Origin: Archegozetes longisetosus
Taxonomy: Eukaryota > Arthropoda > Arachnida > Sarcoptiformes > Trhypochthoniidae
Length of the DNA: 64,000 nt
Direction: 5' to 3'
Assembly: GCA_018873245.2 (NCBI GenBank)
Contig: JAEMBT020000004.1
Span: 10,846,652 to 10,910,651, forward strand
Below the pieces are notes generated by a model. The model worked only from the letters and a program-made list of their open reading frames with translations. It was not told where the DNA came from and did no database searches. The position numbers were made by a program, and so were the translations under genes. Below, piece after piece: positions 26,501 to 41,500 of this stretch (position 1 is the stretch's first letter; the number at the start of each line of letters is the position of its first letter).

Positions 26501-29500
26501 AAGGAATGTAGAGCCTATCTAAATTAGTTTGGAATTCGAGAATCATACTGATAATCTATTATGGGTTTGATAAGTGTATTCACAATAGTTTACTTGATAA
26601 CGCCTAAATTATACAGTAATAAAATGGTGAAGCAATTTGATAAGATTACATGCAATTTGTATCAAATACATGTTGCGCTCCATTTGGTTACATCTTCTAT
26701 AATGTTAAACATAAGAACTATCTTTCGAGATGGACAGTCATGAATAAAAGAAGATTTTACTCAAAGGCCTAGAATGATCAAACTCTAATTTATTGCTTCT
26801 CCCTGAGATTTATGAAACAAGTGAAACTCGAGAATCTTGTTCTGTCTTTCATTTACTTTTGCTTTGTTTGGCTTAAAAGGTAGAAATCATTGGAGAACTA
26901 GAGTAAGATTAATAGATTTCAAACTCTTTTTTAAGATGACATACTCAAAAGTAAATAAGTTTTCGGCGAAAACTTTACAATTTTGCTCATTATGCTAAAG
27001 GCATTTTAATGGTAGTACATTTAAATAAGTTTTTATTTATCTGAAAACAGCATTACTAACAAAAGTTATATCATATTGAGTTTGGCAAAAAACTTCAATC
27101 CAATAGAGATTAGCTGCTTTAACAATATATTGAAACCTCACTAACTTTCACATGTACTCAACAATGTAAAAATACCATAGAAGACATGGCTTAATTGTTA
27201 TTGACTTTTTAATAAATATTTGTTCAGTGTTAGACAGGTCTTAGTGTATGAAAAAAATGAATTAACTACATAGGAATGATTTTCTTAATAATTGTATAAT
27301 AATTAAGTTAAAATGATTTGTAACGTAAGAATTGAGTTTAGTATAGATTTGCATTATTTAAAGCTGATGACGTGCATCTATTCCAATAAAAAATGTTTCA
27401 CTTTCTACTAAGATTTAGTTAGTCTCTCAAGCCTTTATTCAAGTCATGTTTAATTTCTCGTGGGATTCATGTAATGCAGAGTCTAACTATTCCTTATTTT
27501 GCAAAAGCTTTCAATTGTTTTGTATGACATTCATTTGGTTAGTTTGTAATCTGAACGTGTTCTGCATTCAGAACTTCTTTCTTAGCAACATTAACCAAAT
27601 TTGTCGCCCAAAGTCTTTAATAAATTATAGCAAGCTAAAACATACTTCAGTCTGAACTAGTATTTTATGACTAAAATTGTTATTAAAGTGTAAATTGACT
27701 GATAGGACTTTTTCAACATGAGTTGTTTTCCTACTTTTGGTTGTGATTTTGTTGAAAATCATAAAGCTTGATGCAACGTTTTGTAGAACTGCCCGACATG
27801 AATTTAACTATACATGCTTTTTTCTACGATCTAATTAACACCCGAAAATAGTAGAGTGTTTTAAGAACAAAGTAGTTCCTAAATACTTAGATCCGACACT
27901 TTTCTTGGTAGAGATCGATTGGATTTTCCACTTAAGACGAGTGCAGTTTTGTTTAAGGCATTTCGCTAGTATTGCTTTCGTATATCCTGTTAATATTGGA
28001 TTGTAATAAAAAAACATCGGAATCTTATTCTTATATTTTGTCTATTTTTGCCTCAATGGACTGATGTCTGACTTCTGGTAACCTAAAAGTTTTGTCATGT
28101 AATATAATGAAACCTAAAAGATCTTACACTGTATTATATGGGTTACACATATTTTATATTATTCTTATTGAATATTGCTGTCTATTTGACTCGTAAAAAG
28201 CCAATAAGTCTATGAAATATTGCTAGCATTGAATCGTCATAAAAAATAATACTCTATCAAATTTGAATGTTTTGTGTCTTAATAGCATAAGGTTTTAGAG
28301 ACATAGTTTAACAGATGTCTGTTACTGTTTCAAATGTTTAATAATCTTTACTTTGAATTTTAAATTTTCCATTACTTGATTGGAAGCTGAACAATGAGTT
28401 CACTTCTGCAATACAGTAAGATCACTCTAACTTTGATGTGCACTTAAGTGGTTTTTAAAAAAACAATATAAGAATCTCATAGAGAAGTATGGCTTCATTT
28501 TTATTGATTTTAGGACTCACTTAAATGTAAGTGCAAGTTAGATAGATTTAACTAGATTTAACTATATTTATCTATATTTATCTAGTTTGATTGCATTGAA
28601 ATGTTGGCTCAGTTATTCAAATAATTCAAATTGAAATAATTATTTCTATTATAGATGAACAGAGAAAAATGTAAAGACAAATATGAAATATGATTCATTT
28701 TTTCTAAAGCCCAAAAATAATAGCAATTTCAAATCAAATTGATTTTGGTTTGAAATTTCAAAAAGCAAATAGAAAATTATTCAAAGTATAATAGGAATAA
28801 ATTTAAATAAATTGATGGTCTTGTATGAAAAACAATTTTTGGGTTAAATTGAGAGAACTTAGTGAGAAATAAGGACAATTGATGACACATTAAATTCAAT
28901 GCTCGGATTATACATTATTTTCCGGAAATAAGCGAACGCAATTTAGGTGAATAGTGAATATGTTTGATTTACTGTTGGCATATTTAATGGTTCAGAAACA
29001 TAGTTATGATATGGCAAACCTTTTGGACCATTGCCTCTCTTGTGCGAGTCTCATGCTATCTTGTTATATCTATTCATTATTTGTCATAATTTGTCATCTT
29101 ATTCTAAATAGTTGCACTCTATTATGCTCTTTCATAAACTTATCCATTAACTCAAGTTTATTTGATATTTCATTTTCTTTAGTACGAGTGAAAATTAGTG
29201 TCGTGTTAACACATCGCTTAAAACTCTTTACACTTATTTTACAGTATTAAAGCCCAACTTTATAAATAAATCCCTAAGACTGGTCATACTAGAGTAGATA
29301 AGTTGAATTATTTTAACTTTGAATAAAGATTTTTCCATGAATGTTCAATATCTAAGACAGAATTGATGGTTCTAAATTATTCTATAATTATTGTAACACT
29401 TGTGATAAGAGCTGAGGAAACACTTTTGAGGCAACGAATCTTATTTGAATCTCGTTTTCTCATCTTTCCTTAAGACATACAATCGATAAAAGAAAAGCAT

Positions 29501-32460
29501 AACTTTTTACTTAGAAATAAAGTAATCGACTGAATCAACTGGAAGCATGTTCTTTGCCACTCTCACTAAATTGGTGGACAATTTTGTATTCTGTCTCATA
29601 GATGGAAAACTATGCACTGGAAACGACTGCTTTTCAGTTCGGTACTCTTATATAGCAATATCTATACTTTGAATGAGGACTAAAATCAAATTGTATAGCA
29701 TTACAAATTTGAAGCTAAACCAAAACATCTAATCTCTATTGCATTTTATGTAATCTGAAAATCGGATTGAAAAGTAGTATTGTTTTTATTGTAACTCAAA
29801 CGTATATTGATTATCGTAAACTGAAAGAACATTCATTTTTCAAAGCCTGAAATAAACTTTCGGCGAATAAAAAATAGTTAACAAAAAATAATGGATGTCT
29901 GTCCGCAACAGATTTAGAAAGATTCCAATTTATCTTAGACTTACTGAAAATACTTTTGATAACAAAGGCTATCGATAAGTAATAAATCATTTAAATTTTC
30001 CAACTCATTGCCCAAACTTTACTTTAACTCCATTGCGATTCACTTTCCAACAAATTTTATTGTTAACTCATTCGCATCTGATTAAACTTATTCTTCCCTC
30101 TATTCTTCTATACTGTACAGTAATTAATGGTTTCTAATTATCACTTTTGAACTTTTATCCTCATTTATTCACTTTTCCATTAAATTGATCAGTACATTAA
30201 TCAGCAACAGATTAATGTTTCGCTGGTTTTCTATTTGATTAATCAGTCATTTGAATAATTGATCAAACTTTTCATAAATTTTGCGATCAAATCGAAAACG
30301 TAACATAAATCAAGTCAAGTTTGTCGATGGCTAACTTAAATGTTTCATATTAACCTTGGAGAGATTTGCAAATATTAGGTAAATCTATAGTGTAACAAAT
30401 TTTTGCCTTGAAAGGAAGTGCTATTTCAGGAATTTGTTGTGCAATTTGAAAATAAATTAGTTTTTAAATGACTTGATGAAAGTAAAGTCGAGCATGTTTT
30501 CACCGCTAATCATAACTTTGAACTTAATGAGTTTCTCTAATTCTTGGTCAAAATAATTGCGCACAAATCTGTCACAACAACATTACTCTTACTAAAAAAT
30601 GTCTGGTATTTGAAGCGTAGTTTGATTAATAGCGTGAATGCTCGATATTTTGTATTAAGCACACCAGAGTATATTTGCTCTGCTTAAAAATATTAGCATA
30701 TTTTAGATTTCCTATTTGCAATTCATGGCCTTAATTCTGTTTGAATTTATGAATTGCAATAAGAAACTCTCTTTTATCATCTTTACGATCTCGATAAAGA
30801 ACTGATCGCCACCTTTGAGGCACAGTTTGCAATAATAGAGAAGATGAAAAGAGATAAAAATATATTTATGGCTAACGCAATAGAGTTAATAATCAATATG
30901 AATAGATTGATGTATATTGTATAAAGCTATGATAAACATAAAGTAAATTTAGTACAAGTATGAATGTGAAAAAGTGCTACACAAACCGATTTTTGTCCAA
31001 TTGAATACCGCAAAAATGCAATTTGATTTGAATACATGAGTCAAGTATTACAATAATATGTTCGCTCCTTAAAATGTTTTTTGGTTTAATGCATAGAAAA
31101 TCGAAAGTTTTAGCTCAAAGCATGAATAATACTCTGACGAAGTTTATGATATAATGTAAATGTATCGATAAATCAATAATTTCATGCATTTTTATATCAA
31201 TTTATTCTTATTGAATATAATTTTGCGATAAAAAGCGAAACTTTGGGAAAAGACATTATTGGTTCGCGTCACACAGACATAGCCCTAGAGTTAAGTAAAC
31301 TTGAAGTATATGTCAGTTTGTCACTAAAGCCATTATTCAAGTGGATAATGCTTGACCAAACATTCTTTTTATGAAATGTGATGTTAAGATTGCGAGCCAG
31401 ACAATACCCAAAATGAAACTGAGAGACAACAAGAGTACAGCCAACCAATGGTCAGAAAATAGTGGTACTGAAGCACTTCGTTTGATTACTTCCTCCAGTT
31501 TTGCCAAATGCAATGCTCAAACGCATAAAATACGGATACATAGCGCACAACTGATTATAGTTAACCAGTTTAACCTTCTTATACAGTATTACTGTCTAAC
31601 GCGATATTCCTTACAATTCTTAACAAGACATTGAATGCATCAGACATACTATATAACTATTTCATTGCATTAGTTGATGGACAGTAAATGGTACGGTACA
31701 TAAGAACAGGAATCTATGTATTGTTATTCCGACAAATTATTGCTCACCATTTGGGGTGTGATAACCAGAAAACTGAATTTTTTTCAACTATACGAAGCAG
31801 AAGTCATCTGATCTCGAGTCGGCCCCTTTAGCATTAGATTGTCATCATATTCTGTATCGTCTGAACAATAGTCAATCACAATCAGTGAACAATTTTAATT
31901 TCATTATGATTTTTTGTCTTTTACATCTTTTGATCATAAGTGCAATGTACGAAATTTAATTTTAGCAAACCAATTGAAAATATTTAGTTTTGAAGCTTTA
32001 CTATTCAAAAATAAAAATTCCATAAATTCTCTAATCACAGAATACTAAAAGTTTATGAGCAGAATTTTTAAGCATTTATATACATTTTTTACTAAATTGC
32101 AATTTTCCTCGAAGTGTTTGAAATCTGAGAGAAAAACAGATAGATATTAAATGGTACATTTGAATAAATATTTGATTTTTTAGTTCAAGCGAGTAATACA
32201 TGAATATTTTTTATTTTATTTCAGAAAAAATTTTATTTGCTTAAACTTCTAAGCTATTAGCACATGAAAGTAAGATTGACTTTAACCTAAATAGATTAAC
32301 TTTTATGCTTATCTGCATATCTTTGCCATTTTTAGCACTAATGCAAATACTCGCGAACAAAGAAACAGAATTGACTGAACAATAATTTAGCATTTCATCA
32401 CTCAAGGGAATCAGGGTTTGAGTGCAGAAGAGAGTTTCCATTCATGTTTCAGTCGTTTTT

Positions 32461-32524
<64 letters not shown>

Positions 32525-35500
32525 AATTCAAAATTTTCTAGTGAACCACTAGTCTTACATATTTTTTGGCATACTATAAAGTTTAACAAATTAAATAATG
32601 ATCATTAATCAAAAAAGAGGAGAAAAGAGTTCATTACAAAATTGAATACATGATTCTGTTTGAACTCAAACGCATAAAAAACTTCTGACTTCAATTTTAG
32701 TGTATAGAAGTCATCAATTATTGTTACGATCTTATGTTTCATATAATAAACTTATATTTTGTATCTATCTTTATAAGTATTCAATATTTTTATGCTTCAG
32801 TACTTGTTTATGATCAATAAATTCTATTCTGAACCAAGAATATTCTCAGTATAGAATCGATAAATGACTTGTTGGGTCAGAAACTAGTAAATTAGTTGAA
32901 GTTCACCTGAAAAACACAAAAAGTCAGATCAGACGCGAAGAAAAGCTTTTCAGTTGTAATTATGAGAGCAATACTGAGTTCTGCTGTGCCCAATCCCTAA
33001 AGACAACCAAAAGTTCTTATATCCAACTATTCAATTAAGTGTTCCTATTGTTCAACTGCTTTCACATCTAACCATCTTCGAAGCCACAAAACTTCGAGAT
33101 TGCAAACTCTTTCAATATTAATTTGCAAATATATATTAATTTACTTATATTAAAGCAGAAAATCAAATTGCTTTCTTTTGATTAAATTTGAAAAACCAAT
33201 TCTTAGATCTTTAGGCTACTTTAATACTTTGAAGACGATCCCTTTAATCAAGAGGGCATTAAAAGGAGAGTCCAACTTAAAGATGCTTTACTGTATAGGG
33301 GCTTTTTGCATATTGACCACTCACCGGATAATTAGAGAATCGGTTCTAAATTATGGAAAAATGTTTCAAATCTAAGTTCGAGCTAAACTTTATCTCATAA
33401 AATGAAACCATAAAATTAGCTATTATCATAAGCCCCCTCTCTTCCTGAAATTTGTTTAAATCTCTCACAATTTTGGCTTAAATATCATATTATTTGCATT
33501 TCAATTATTGATAATTAAATTATAGATGAAAGGAAGCAAAAATCGATTAAATTACTGATAATAATAGTAACAAAGAACAGACTTGTTTGAAGATGTATTG
33601 ATTTATGCAAACAATATGTAATTTATGCGTCAACAATGCATTCATAAACAATCAAATAAATTAATATTTAATGAATAATTTATTATTAAAGTTAATGAAC
33701 GGAATGACAGTAAAAGATCGAATGTATTGCTCTAAAATCGTTATAATAGCTTTAATTTTATAGAATTGTAACCTTTATTAAAAATGTGTTAATCGACTAA
33801 TCATATTATCATTAAACAATACTTCAAAAATGAGCAAACAATTTATGAATTGGTTACTAAAAATTGCAGCAATTTCAAGTCAATTACATCAGACATGAGG
33901 CAAACAAATGGACAAATTTTCACTCAATTTAGACTAAAATTAAGAAAGGCTTACATTAACTTCAGCCATATTAGCGACTATTCATGGAATGAATATAACT
34001 TTAAGTCACTATTGAGGTTATGTCCAAATTTGTTGACATTCAAAGGCATTAAAATTAATGACTTGACTGATAAAAATGAGATCCTAGTGCCCAAACTCAG
34101 ACAATATATAAGGATTCATAGGACTTCTCAAGCGTTAAATTAGAGAAACCACAAAAACCATTTATTGAGAGATATAAGAATTTATTGAAAAGTATTGAGT
34201 TTGAAGAGTGCGCATCTTAGTCTTTATTGAGATGAACACACTATTGAACTATTGTCACAATTAAATGAATTGCAGTTTTGAAGTGGACTCTCCAACCCAT
34301 TGTTTATAAACAATTTGTGCTACTTTCTATTCATATCAAACTAAAGGCAACTCAATGCAAACTAATCACACGTCTGATTATCGAATTGATTCAGTCACAC
34401 AACTATTGATTTACTCAATTATTTCAATCATTTCAACTAGTTAAAGTATTTCAGATTCAGTTTTGTCAAGCGAATCATTATAATTGGATTGCGCGTAAGT
34501 CATTTAAACGTGCAAACAATTAACTCATTCAAAGTTGACTCAAATATTTGACAACTTTTTGGCAGCGTTCACGAACATCTCTCACAATGGATTCATTTGT
34601 ATATCAAGACTAGTAACATATTAACTGATCAAACAGTCAATGCTAAAGAGTCATTCATTTGAATAGAAGTCATTTCATACGTATCGTAGATTCTGGAACT
34701 TATGATGTCATTAGTAATTGTCGTCAAATACAGTCAATTTGTTTTAATAATAGACCGAATGTTACTTATGAAACAATTGACGCGTTGATAGAATTAGCGC
34801 TGAAAAAGCCTCTCATTTATTTCAATCATAATCTGAGCAAAATGACAGTCAATTCTCAAGTAATCGCTGTGAAATGTTTACCAATTAATCTGGAAACCAA
34901 TTTTGAACTCAGCCAAAACAATTATGAAATGATTGGAGAGAAAACGTCGACTAGAGCTTAGTAATACAACAGAGAAAGTCATTTCTTAGTTTGAACTAAA
35001 TATTTTTCAAAGTGATTGCCAGTAAAAAGAAAAAAACCTGATTACTTTAAAGTATATTTTATATCAGTTTTCAACTTAAAAATGATAATTAATTTGCTAA
35101 ATAATAGTCAAAAATCAATTATGGCTATTTAAATAATCTTTAAATTTGAAAATCTGAAATTGAAAGAGGAATATTTCAATTTAAAATGCTCACTTATAAA
35201 AAAGATTTAGATAGGAGATTATTAACTCTTTATATCAAAAATTGAAATCTAATACTAAGCTTAGCCCTAAGGCAACTAAACTTTGTTCTTAACACTTCTA
35301 GAGGAAACTCAAACATTCGAGACTTGTATTTCGATTAAGAATTTAGAATTCAACTTTTGTTCTCACCTTTCTGTTCATATAGTTCATAAATTTTTATGAA
35401 AAGCAATTTCTTTTCTACTTTTTTCATTATTTAACAGTATTTTGGCTTGTTCAAGTCGGTTTTAGATTTTCCGCTCAAATAGCATTGGCAAATACTTTTT

Positions 35501-38500
35501 CTTTTAATTCTTTAATCAGGTTTTCATTCCTTTCATTGAAACTCTGATTATTGTATTTTTCAATACTTTTTTCATTATAATAGTTTGTCTTATAATTGAT
35601 GATAATTTTTTCATAATGTTTAATACATTTTTCATTTTCATCTGAGAAATATTGATTTGATATTTGATTTCAAATAACGATTTATATTATACTTCATATA
35701 ATTCTTAATTACATTATTGACTGACTTAATGATTACTCGAAATGAGTTTTTCCTTAATGAAATTCTGTATTACTATGAGTTAATTCAAGATGAAAGTAAA
35801 TAAAAAGTCTATTATTCAGATAAGATCCAGTATTGACTTTCAAACAATTTTTCTAATTATTCAAAACAATCTTAATTTAAGCAACTTTTCATTTGATAAT
35901 TAAGTGATGTTTTCACGAGTCCTTTAGTAGGTTTTAATTGGAAAAAGTTTTAATAATTAAATCAGGATAAAATTGATATATATTTCGAGGAGAATTGAAT
36001 GACTTAACCGTGTTTAAGGTCTAGAATTGCAACACTTCTCAAATTACTTGCCATTTCTATTGTTTAGTTAACAATTTTGTGCCATCGAGAAGATATCTTT
36101 TCGACCATTTGGTTGGAATATTTGTCTCAAATGAGATTCTTTATAGTTATGTATGTCGTTCACGAGTGTATCTTCTTTTTTAGTCAGTTTAATCTTGTTA
36201 TTGAGTGGCAAACTATTGTTAGTGATATTCTTCAAGATAAAAGAATAGTTTTTTATTGCATAAAACCCTTATTTGATTGAACGTTTGAATTCAATGTTAA
36301 GCTCACTGAAAATCTCCTCAGACTCGAGAAATTGTTGAAGAATATCCGTTTGTTGTAGAGTATAATTTTAGGGGTCTATCAATTTTAATAAGACTAAACC
36401 TTAGATTTATGTGTTTTCATATAGTTATCATGTTTTTATCCATTGAAATAAAAAAAGGTTAATTTTTAAATGATCCGTATGTTCGCTTAACTAATACATA
36501 AAATTGTTTAAATTACTTTTTCAAAATCGATAGTTGACAAAACGAGTTGGTCTCAAATTTAAAATATTATAACTTTCCGTTTAAGAAATTACTTTCGCTT
36601 AGTATAACTTCTCCTATAATTTCTCTAAAGATTTTATAGTCTATTACTTGAAATGAATATTTTAAAATATGCAAAATTGATGACATAACTCCGTACACAT
36701 ATAGCTGGAGAAAAAAGTAATCTAATTTAAATTCGATACTAAGCCATATGTGCAGATTCAAAAAGACTTCCCTGATATAAGTTCATTGCCATATTCTCTC
36801 TTGGAAATTACAATTTGAAGATATAGCCACAAAGTTGGAACGTATCGACTATTTTTATAGTGGAGCAAAATATCCAACAGAAAAATGTTGGGCATATATG
36901 CCAAAATGTAACATTTCAATCATATTGATTATGCTATTAAACATTGAACAAACCAATGAAGGTTCAGATCTTCTTTCTAACTCTCTATTTGTATGAGATA
37001 TCTAGAAAGCAAATACTAAATATTTGATGCTGTATTTTTTATTTGCTGCTCAAGACTATTATTTTATGGCAACAGTCATTGACATTTACTCGATAAATAG
37101 GTTACTTTAATGTGATGCAGAGCACACTTTATTGCAACTCTTTATTCACTTCCAGATCTATTCAATAACTTTGTAACGCTTGCAGTTATGCTAACTTTAA
37201 GTCCACAATAGCTTTCTTATTGAGAACTAAGACATTTCAGAAACTTCAATGTCCACTAGTAGTGAACTTCTGCTATTGTTGTGTAGCTTTAGCGCCATTT
37301 ATTATTATGCTATCGGATGTAAGGTTTGCCGAAATGCTCGAAATTGAAACCTATTGTTAGAAAGTAATTGAGTGTTTGTCAAAGTCATCATCGACTCTCA
37401 ATTCAATTTACTAGACCTTTATGTGATTACACTTTTCATGCCGGCAACATATGTCTCAATCATTAAATTTGGATTTCCAAATCTATTTCTAGGATTTTAT
37501 GCCTGGATTACTAAATAAAGTGGTTTCAAATCTCAAATTAAACCGAGGCTTTGCTTGTTTTGCAATCGTAAATGCAAATTAAAATTTCAAGTTTAAAGCT
37601 GACTATTTTGGGATCTGAGAAGCAAAATGATCAATAAGACTGATAAGAACTGATTTTAGTACTAAGTCTAGGATTACAATTGCTTCCGTTTCAAATATTA
37701 ATCATGAATACTGTATAGCCTATGTTATCGATCTGGAAATAAATTATTAAAATTTCTAATATAGAAAACAATAGGAAACAAAAAACCAGCAAAAATGGTA
37801 CAGCCTTTTCTACTTTTCTGCTTTTTCTCAACTTAAATAATTTATATGAAGTTTCTTTTTTGTTCAGTTGGTATCATATTTGAAATAAAGAGTAGATTAA
37901 ATTTACTTCAAGTTTGTGTTGGGAAACTACCAAACTTATAAATTTTACTTTTAGCTCCTTTAACCCCCAGTAGATTCTCAGTTGAAGACGTTGAAGATAG
38001 CAAATAATAAAGGAAGAGTGGCTATCACTTTATTAAAAACTAAGAGTGAAAATAGCAAAAAAATTCTTAGATTTAAAATTTTACGAAAACACTAATGTCT
38101 CGAATAAATCTGTAGGCCTCACGTCGCGTTCATTTTCTGTGAACAGAGCTTAAGGAAACTTCTGTAGATTGCAATCTGATAGTCAAACAACAAATTCTAA
38201 CATAACTTTTGTTGAATTTTGTTTTATTTATTTGTTGAGAAGACTGCTAGAAGGAAGGGATTGGGTTTTTAGGCGCACAATTATTATTGATCTTTCTATG
38301 ATATATAAGCCAAATGGAAATACATGTTCCAAATGCAAGTATTTGTTGATTTCAATCATATATGCCAACAATTTTTCAAAATCTTTTCCAATAATGATCT
38401 CTAGCTTTCTCTACTGAAACTTTATTCCTCCAGTGAATCATTGAATTTTATGCGTAGTTTGAAAAACTGGTATCCAATACTTTTGGCACTTATAAATATT

Positions 38501-38509
38501 TTTAGGGCT

Positions 38510-38583
<74 letters not shown>

Positions 38584-41500
38584 AAAACTGTTTGAATGGA
38601 CACCTAAGGAATTGGAACTTTTAAAAAACGATTGAAAGTCTTTAGTAAAGCACTACAATTTATAAACCGTGACATTTCTGTTTGATTTGTATCTTCAAAC
38701 AGTTTTGATGGGCGTTACTATTCTTGGCATTTATGAACTATTCTATAAGTTTGCGCCGTTTACTCGACTTCCAAAGCAAAACTTCTTCAAACAAACAGTC
38801 GAGATATTGTCAGCTTTTATCAAAATATATATAATGTATGCCCTTTTGTTCGCATGAGATACTCTTTAGCCAAATTAAAAGTGATTGTGACTTAATTCGA
38901 TTCAATCCAATTCAGAGACAGTCAATCATCAGAAGCATTACTGCAAGCATTTAATGTTAATGTAAAGAATTAATACTTAGACAAAATGTTTTGGCTAAAA
39001 AGTATTTATGTCTCATACTTCGGTATGTTGGTGCGAGTTATTGTAATAAATGTGTTGTTAGTGCTGTTGACTGGTTTGTGGCGCCTTCATCTACCACTGA
39101 TTGGCCTCATCTCTATCACGCTCATGCCTGCTTAGACTGAAATAGACTATACTATGACTACCAGCACATGATAGTTAGTCGCAGCCAATTCGCTGACTGC
39201 CAGTGGCAGTTGTTCTATTTGCAAAAAACTTTCATCTCACACTATTGTCAGTGTTATGTCTGCGTGTCTTTTTTATATCATACCAATATTACAACTTTAT
39301 TTCATTGTTCTCTTCTTGATTTGTTCAAACAAAACAAAAACTTCAACAACAATTGTATCTGATATTTATCAAAGTGTTTGTGTCAGTTATATGATCTTGA
39401 GATGGTTGAATACTTGATCTAATGAGAAAAACTGGTGCCATATCTAGCAATGGAATTGAATGGGATATTGGCCAGTATCGCAATTGATGTAATCTCATAT
39501 TGCCAATGTTTTTCTTTCTTATCCATGAGGCATATTGTTCTCTCACTACTCATATTTCACTTGAATTTCACTTTTGTGGATAATATGTGGATCATAGGTA
39601 GGCAAAGATGTGCTTTATCTCAAACTATTTTTTTCTAGCCCTCATTTAATGCATGACGACCGGCCAAACTAAAAGATTATCAAAACAAAGTTCATCTTCC
39701 ATTGGCAGCTAAACTAAACAAACGTCATCTTGGATTACAAACTAAACTTTTGGCACTTTCCTTTTTTTGAATTATCCTTTCTCTCAGCTTTTCTGATACA
39801 CAAATAATTAAATTATATCGTTCGCAATTTTCTACTCTATTTTATTTAAGATCTGCACTGCTTTTCAAACTTTTCACTACCTTTTGTACTATTTTTAACT
39901 TTATATCAGCGATGCTTTCCTAAAGATTTTGTTCTGTTCTCTATTTTTTAAAAAGAGTAAAAAGTGTAATCTTATTGGATAGCATTATATTGAGTTGAAT
40001 TTGTCTGATTCGTTTTGATCTGAAAGACTTGATTCTATTAAATTGATTGAAACACGAATGAAGTGTGATTTAAGTTTTATTAAAAGTTTGCTCAAGTATT
40101 GCATACGTTTAGCTATATAGAATAGTAATTGGAGATCCATCTTCTATTTGTTGTATAACTTTTATGTTCAAGAAGAAATGTCAATACTCCTAATCTAATG
40201 TTTTCAGCCATTAGGTTATTAGAGCACAAAATCGTTCTTCACTTGTATATAATAGCAAAGGTTATTATTAGGATTTTCTACATGTTCTCACAGAACATAA
40301 CTCGATAAAACACATGAAACTAGTTTTTCTATCAGAAATTTTCTTAATTTATTTCTCGCCTAAACTTTGATTTGTGTGAATTACGTGATCAAAGCTAATG
40401 ATAATTTGTTTTCTCATTAAAGCTAAAAGAGTAAGTAAAGTGAATGCAATCCGAGAATAGATATGACTCGTAATGTTGACAGGTCTTTACAGGATTTCTT
40501 ACCTCTATGCACATAGCATACAATAAAGTGAAACCTTCATATTTGAGGTTAAAAGAAGAGAATTATAGAGATTTTTGGCTTCACAAATATGTAGGAGTGA
40601 GGAAGTAAGTCACAGAAGCTTGTGTTCAGTCGAGCTCAAAATTAAAGCAAATTTCATATAAGAGTTTGCATACGATTATTTGTTAAGTGCATACTCATTT
40701 CACAAGCAAAGTAAAAAGTTCAGATCCCTAACTAGACTATATTTCGCCAGATAAGACTATCCATAAAAAATGTTATATTCAAATAGATTAAAATTAGACT
40801 CTGAGTTGTTTAGTGTTGAGGGATTATTTGGTGCAAGTTTATAATTTAAGTTCCCGATGTCATAATTAAAATATGCACAAAAATCGATTGAAACAATTGT
40901 TGAGAAAAATTGCTTTCTTATAAGAGACTTAGAGATTTGGTCGACTATTTTGAATAGCATATTGATTATATGGCCAGATCGAAAGTCTCACGAGAATCGA
41001 CAATAAGTCAAATGACATACTCTTATTCTTTATACAGTACGCTAGCGTGCACTCAAATTTCTAATATAAACTTAAAGTATAGTTAGTCGCTTCAATATAG
41101 CAGTAATGTTAGTATTTATCTTGAAGAAATTGCAGTAGACTGCAAAGGCTTTAAAATTTATTTTTATTGGAAAATTTAAGTGAATTTTTTACTGCATACT
41201 GCAATTGGGATTCAAGTTTGTATACATATATGGCTCTAGTTTTAAAGCCCTTGTAGTTAAAAATTCAAGTAACCATTTCTTTATTAACAAATCCTGAATT
41301 TGAAACACAAATTTTAATAACTTTGCCAAAAAGCTTACCAACATTCTTGGCCATTAGTTCTCCTCTAGCAATGAAGCTGGTTTAGATAATCTGATTGTTT
41401 AATCAAAATTTTGTGTTTATTCTGCAAATCTTTTCAGATGTCAAAACTATTAGAGTTGATAAACTAACTAAAATTGATTTTACTCTATAGTTATCTTTAA

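Larger units (their letters stand above)
21461..33800 (+). other. Side intron 1, second part
   Basis: AT-rich intron DNA between the two LRR-like pseudogene copies. It contains a short ATTTA/TAGATT tandem run (28540-28586) and a long CT microsatellite (32467-32523). Open frames of up to about 98 codons occur (for example 28954-29250) but have biased, hydrophobic AT-driven composition and no family resemblance. Confidence 0.5.

Noticed and set aside
28954-29250. 98-codon hydrophobic open frame
   Set aside because: It begins with a GTG and has Leu/Ile/Phe/Ser-rich composition expected from AT-rich DNA. There is no family motif or splice context.
38441-38635. Ser-Leu repeat protein
   Set aside because: The repeat is the translation of a TC microsatellite and the flanks are not protein-like.
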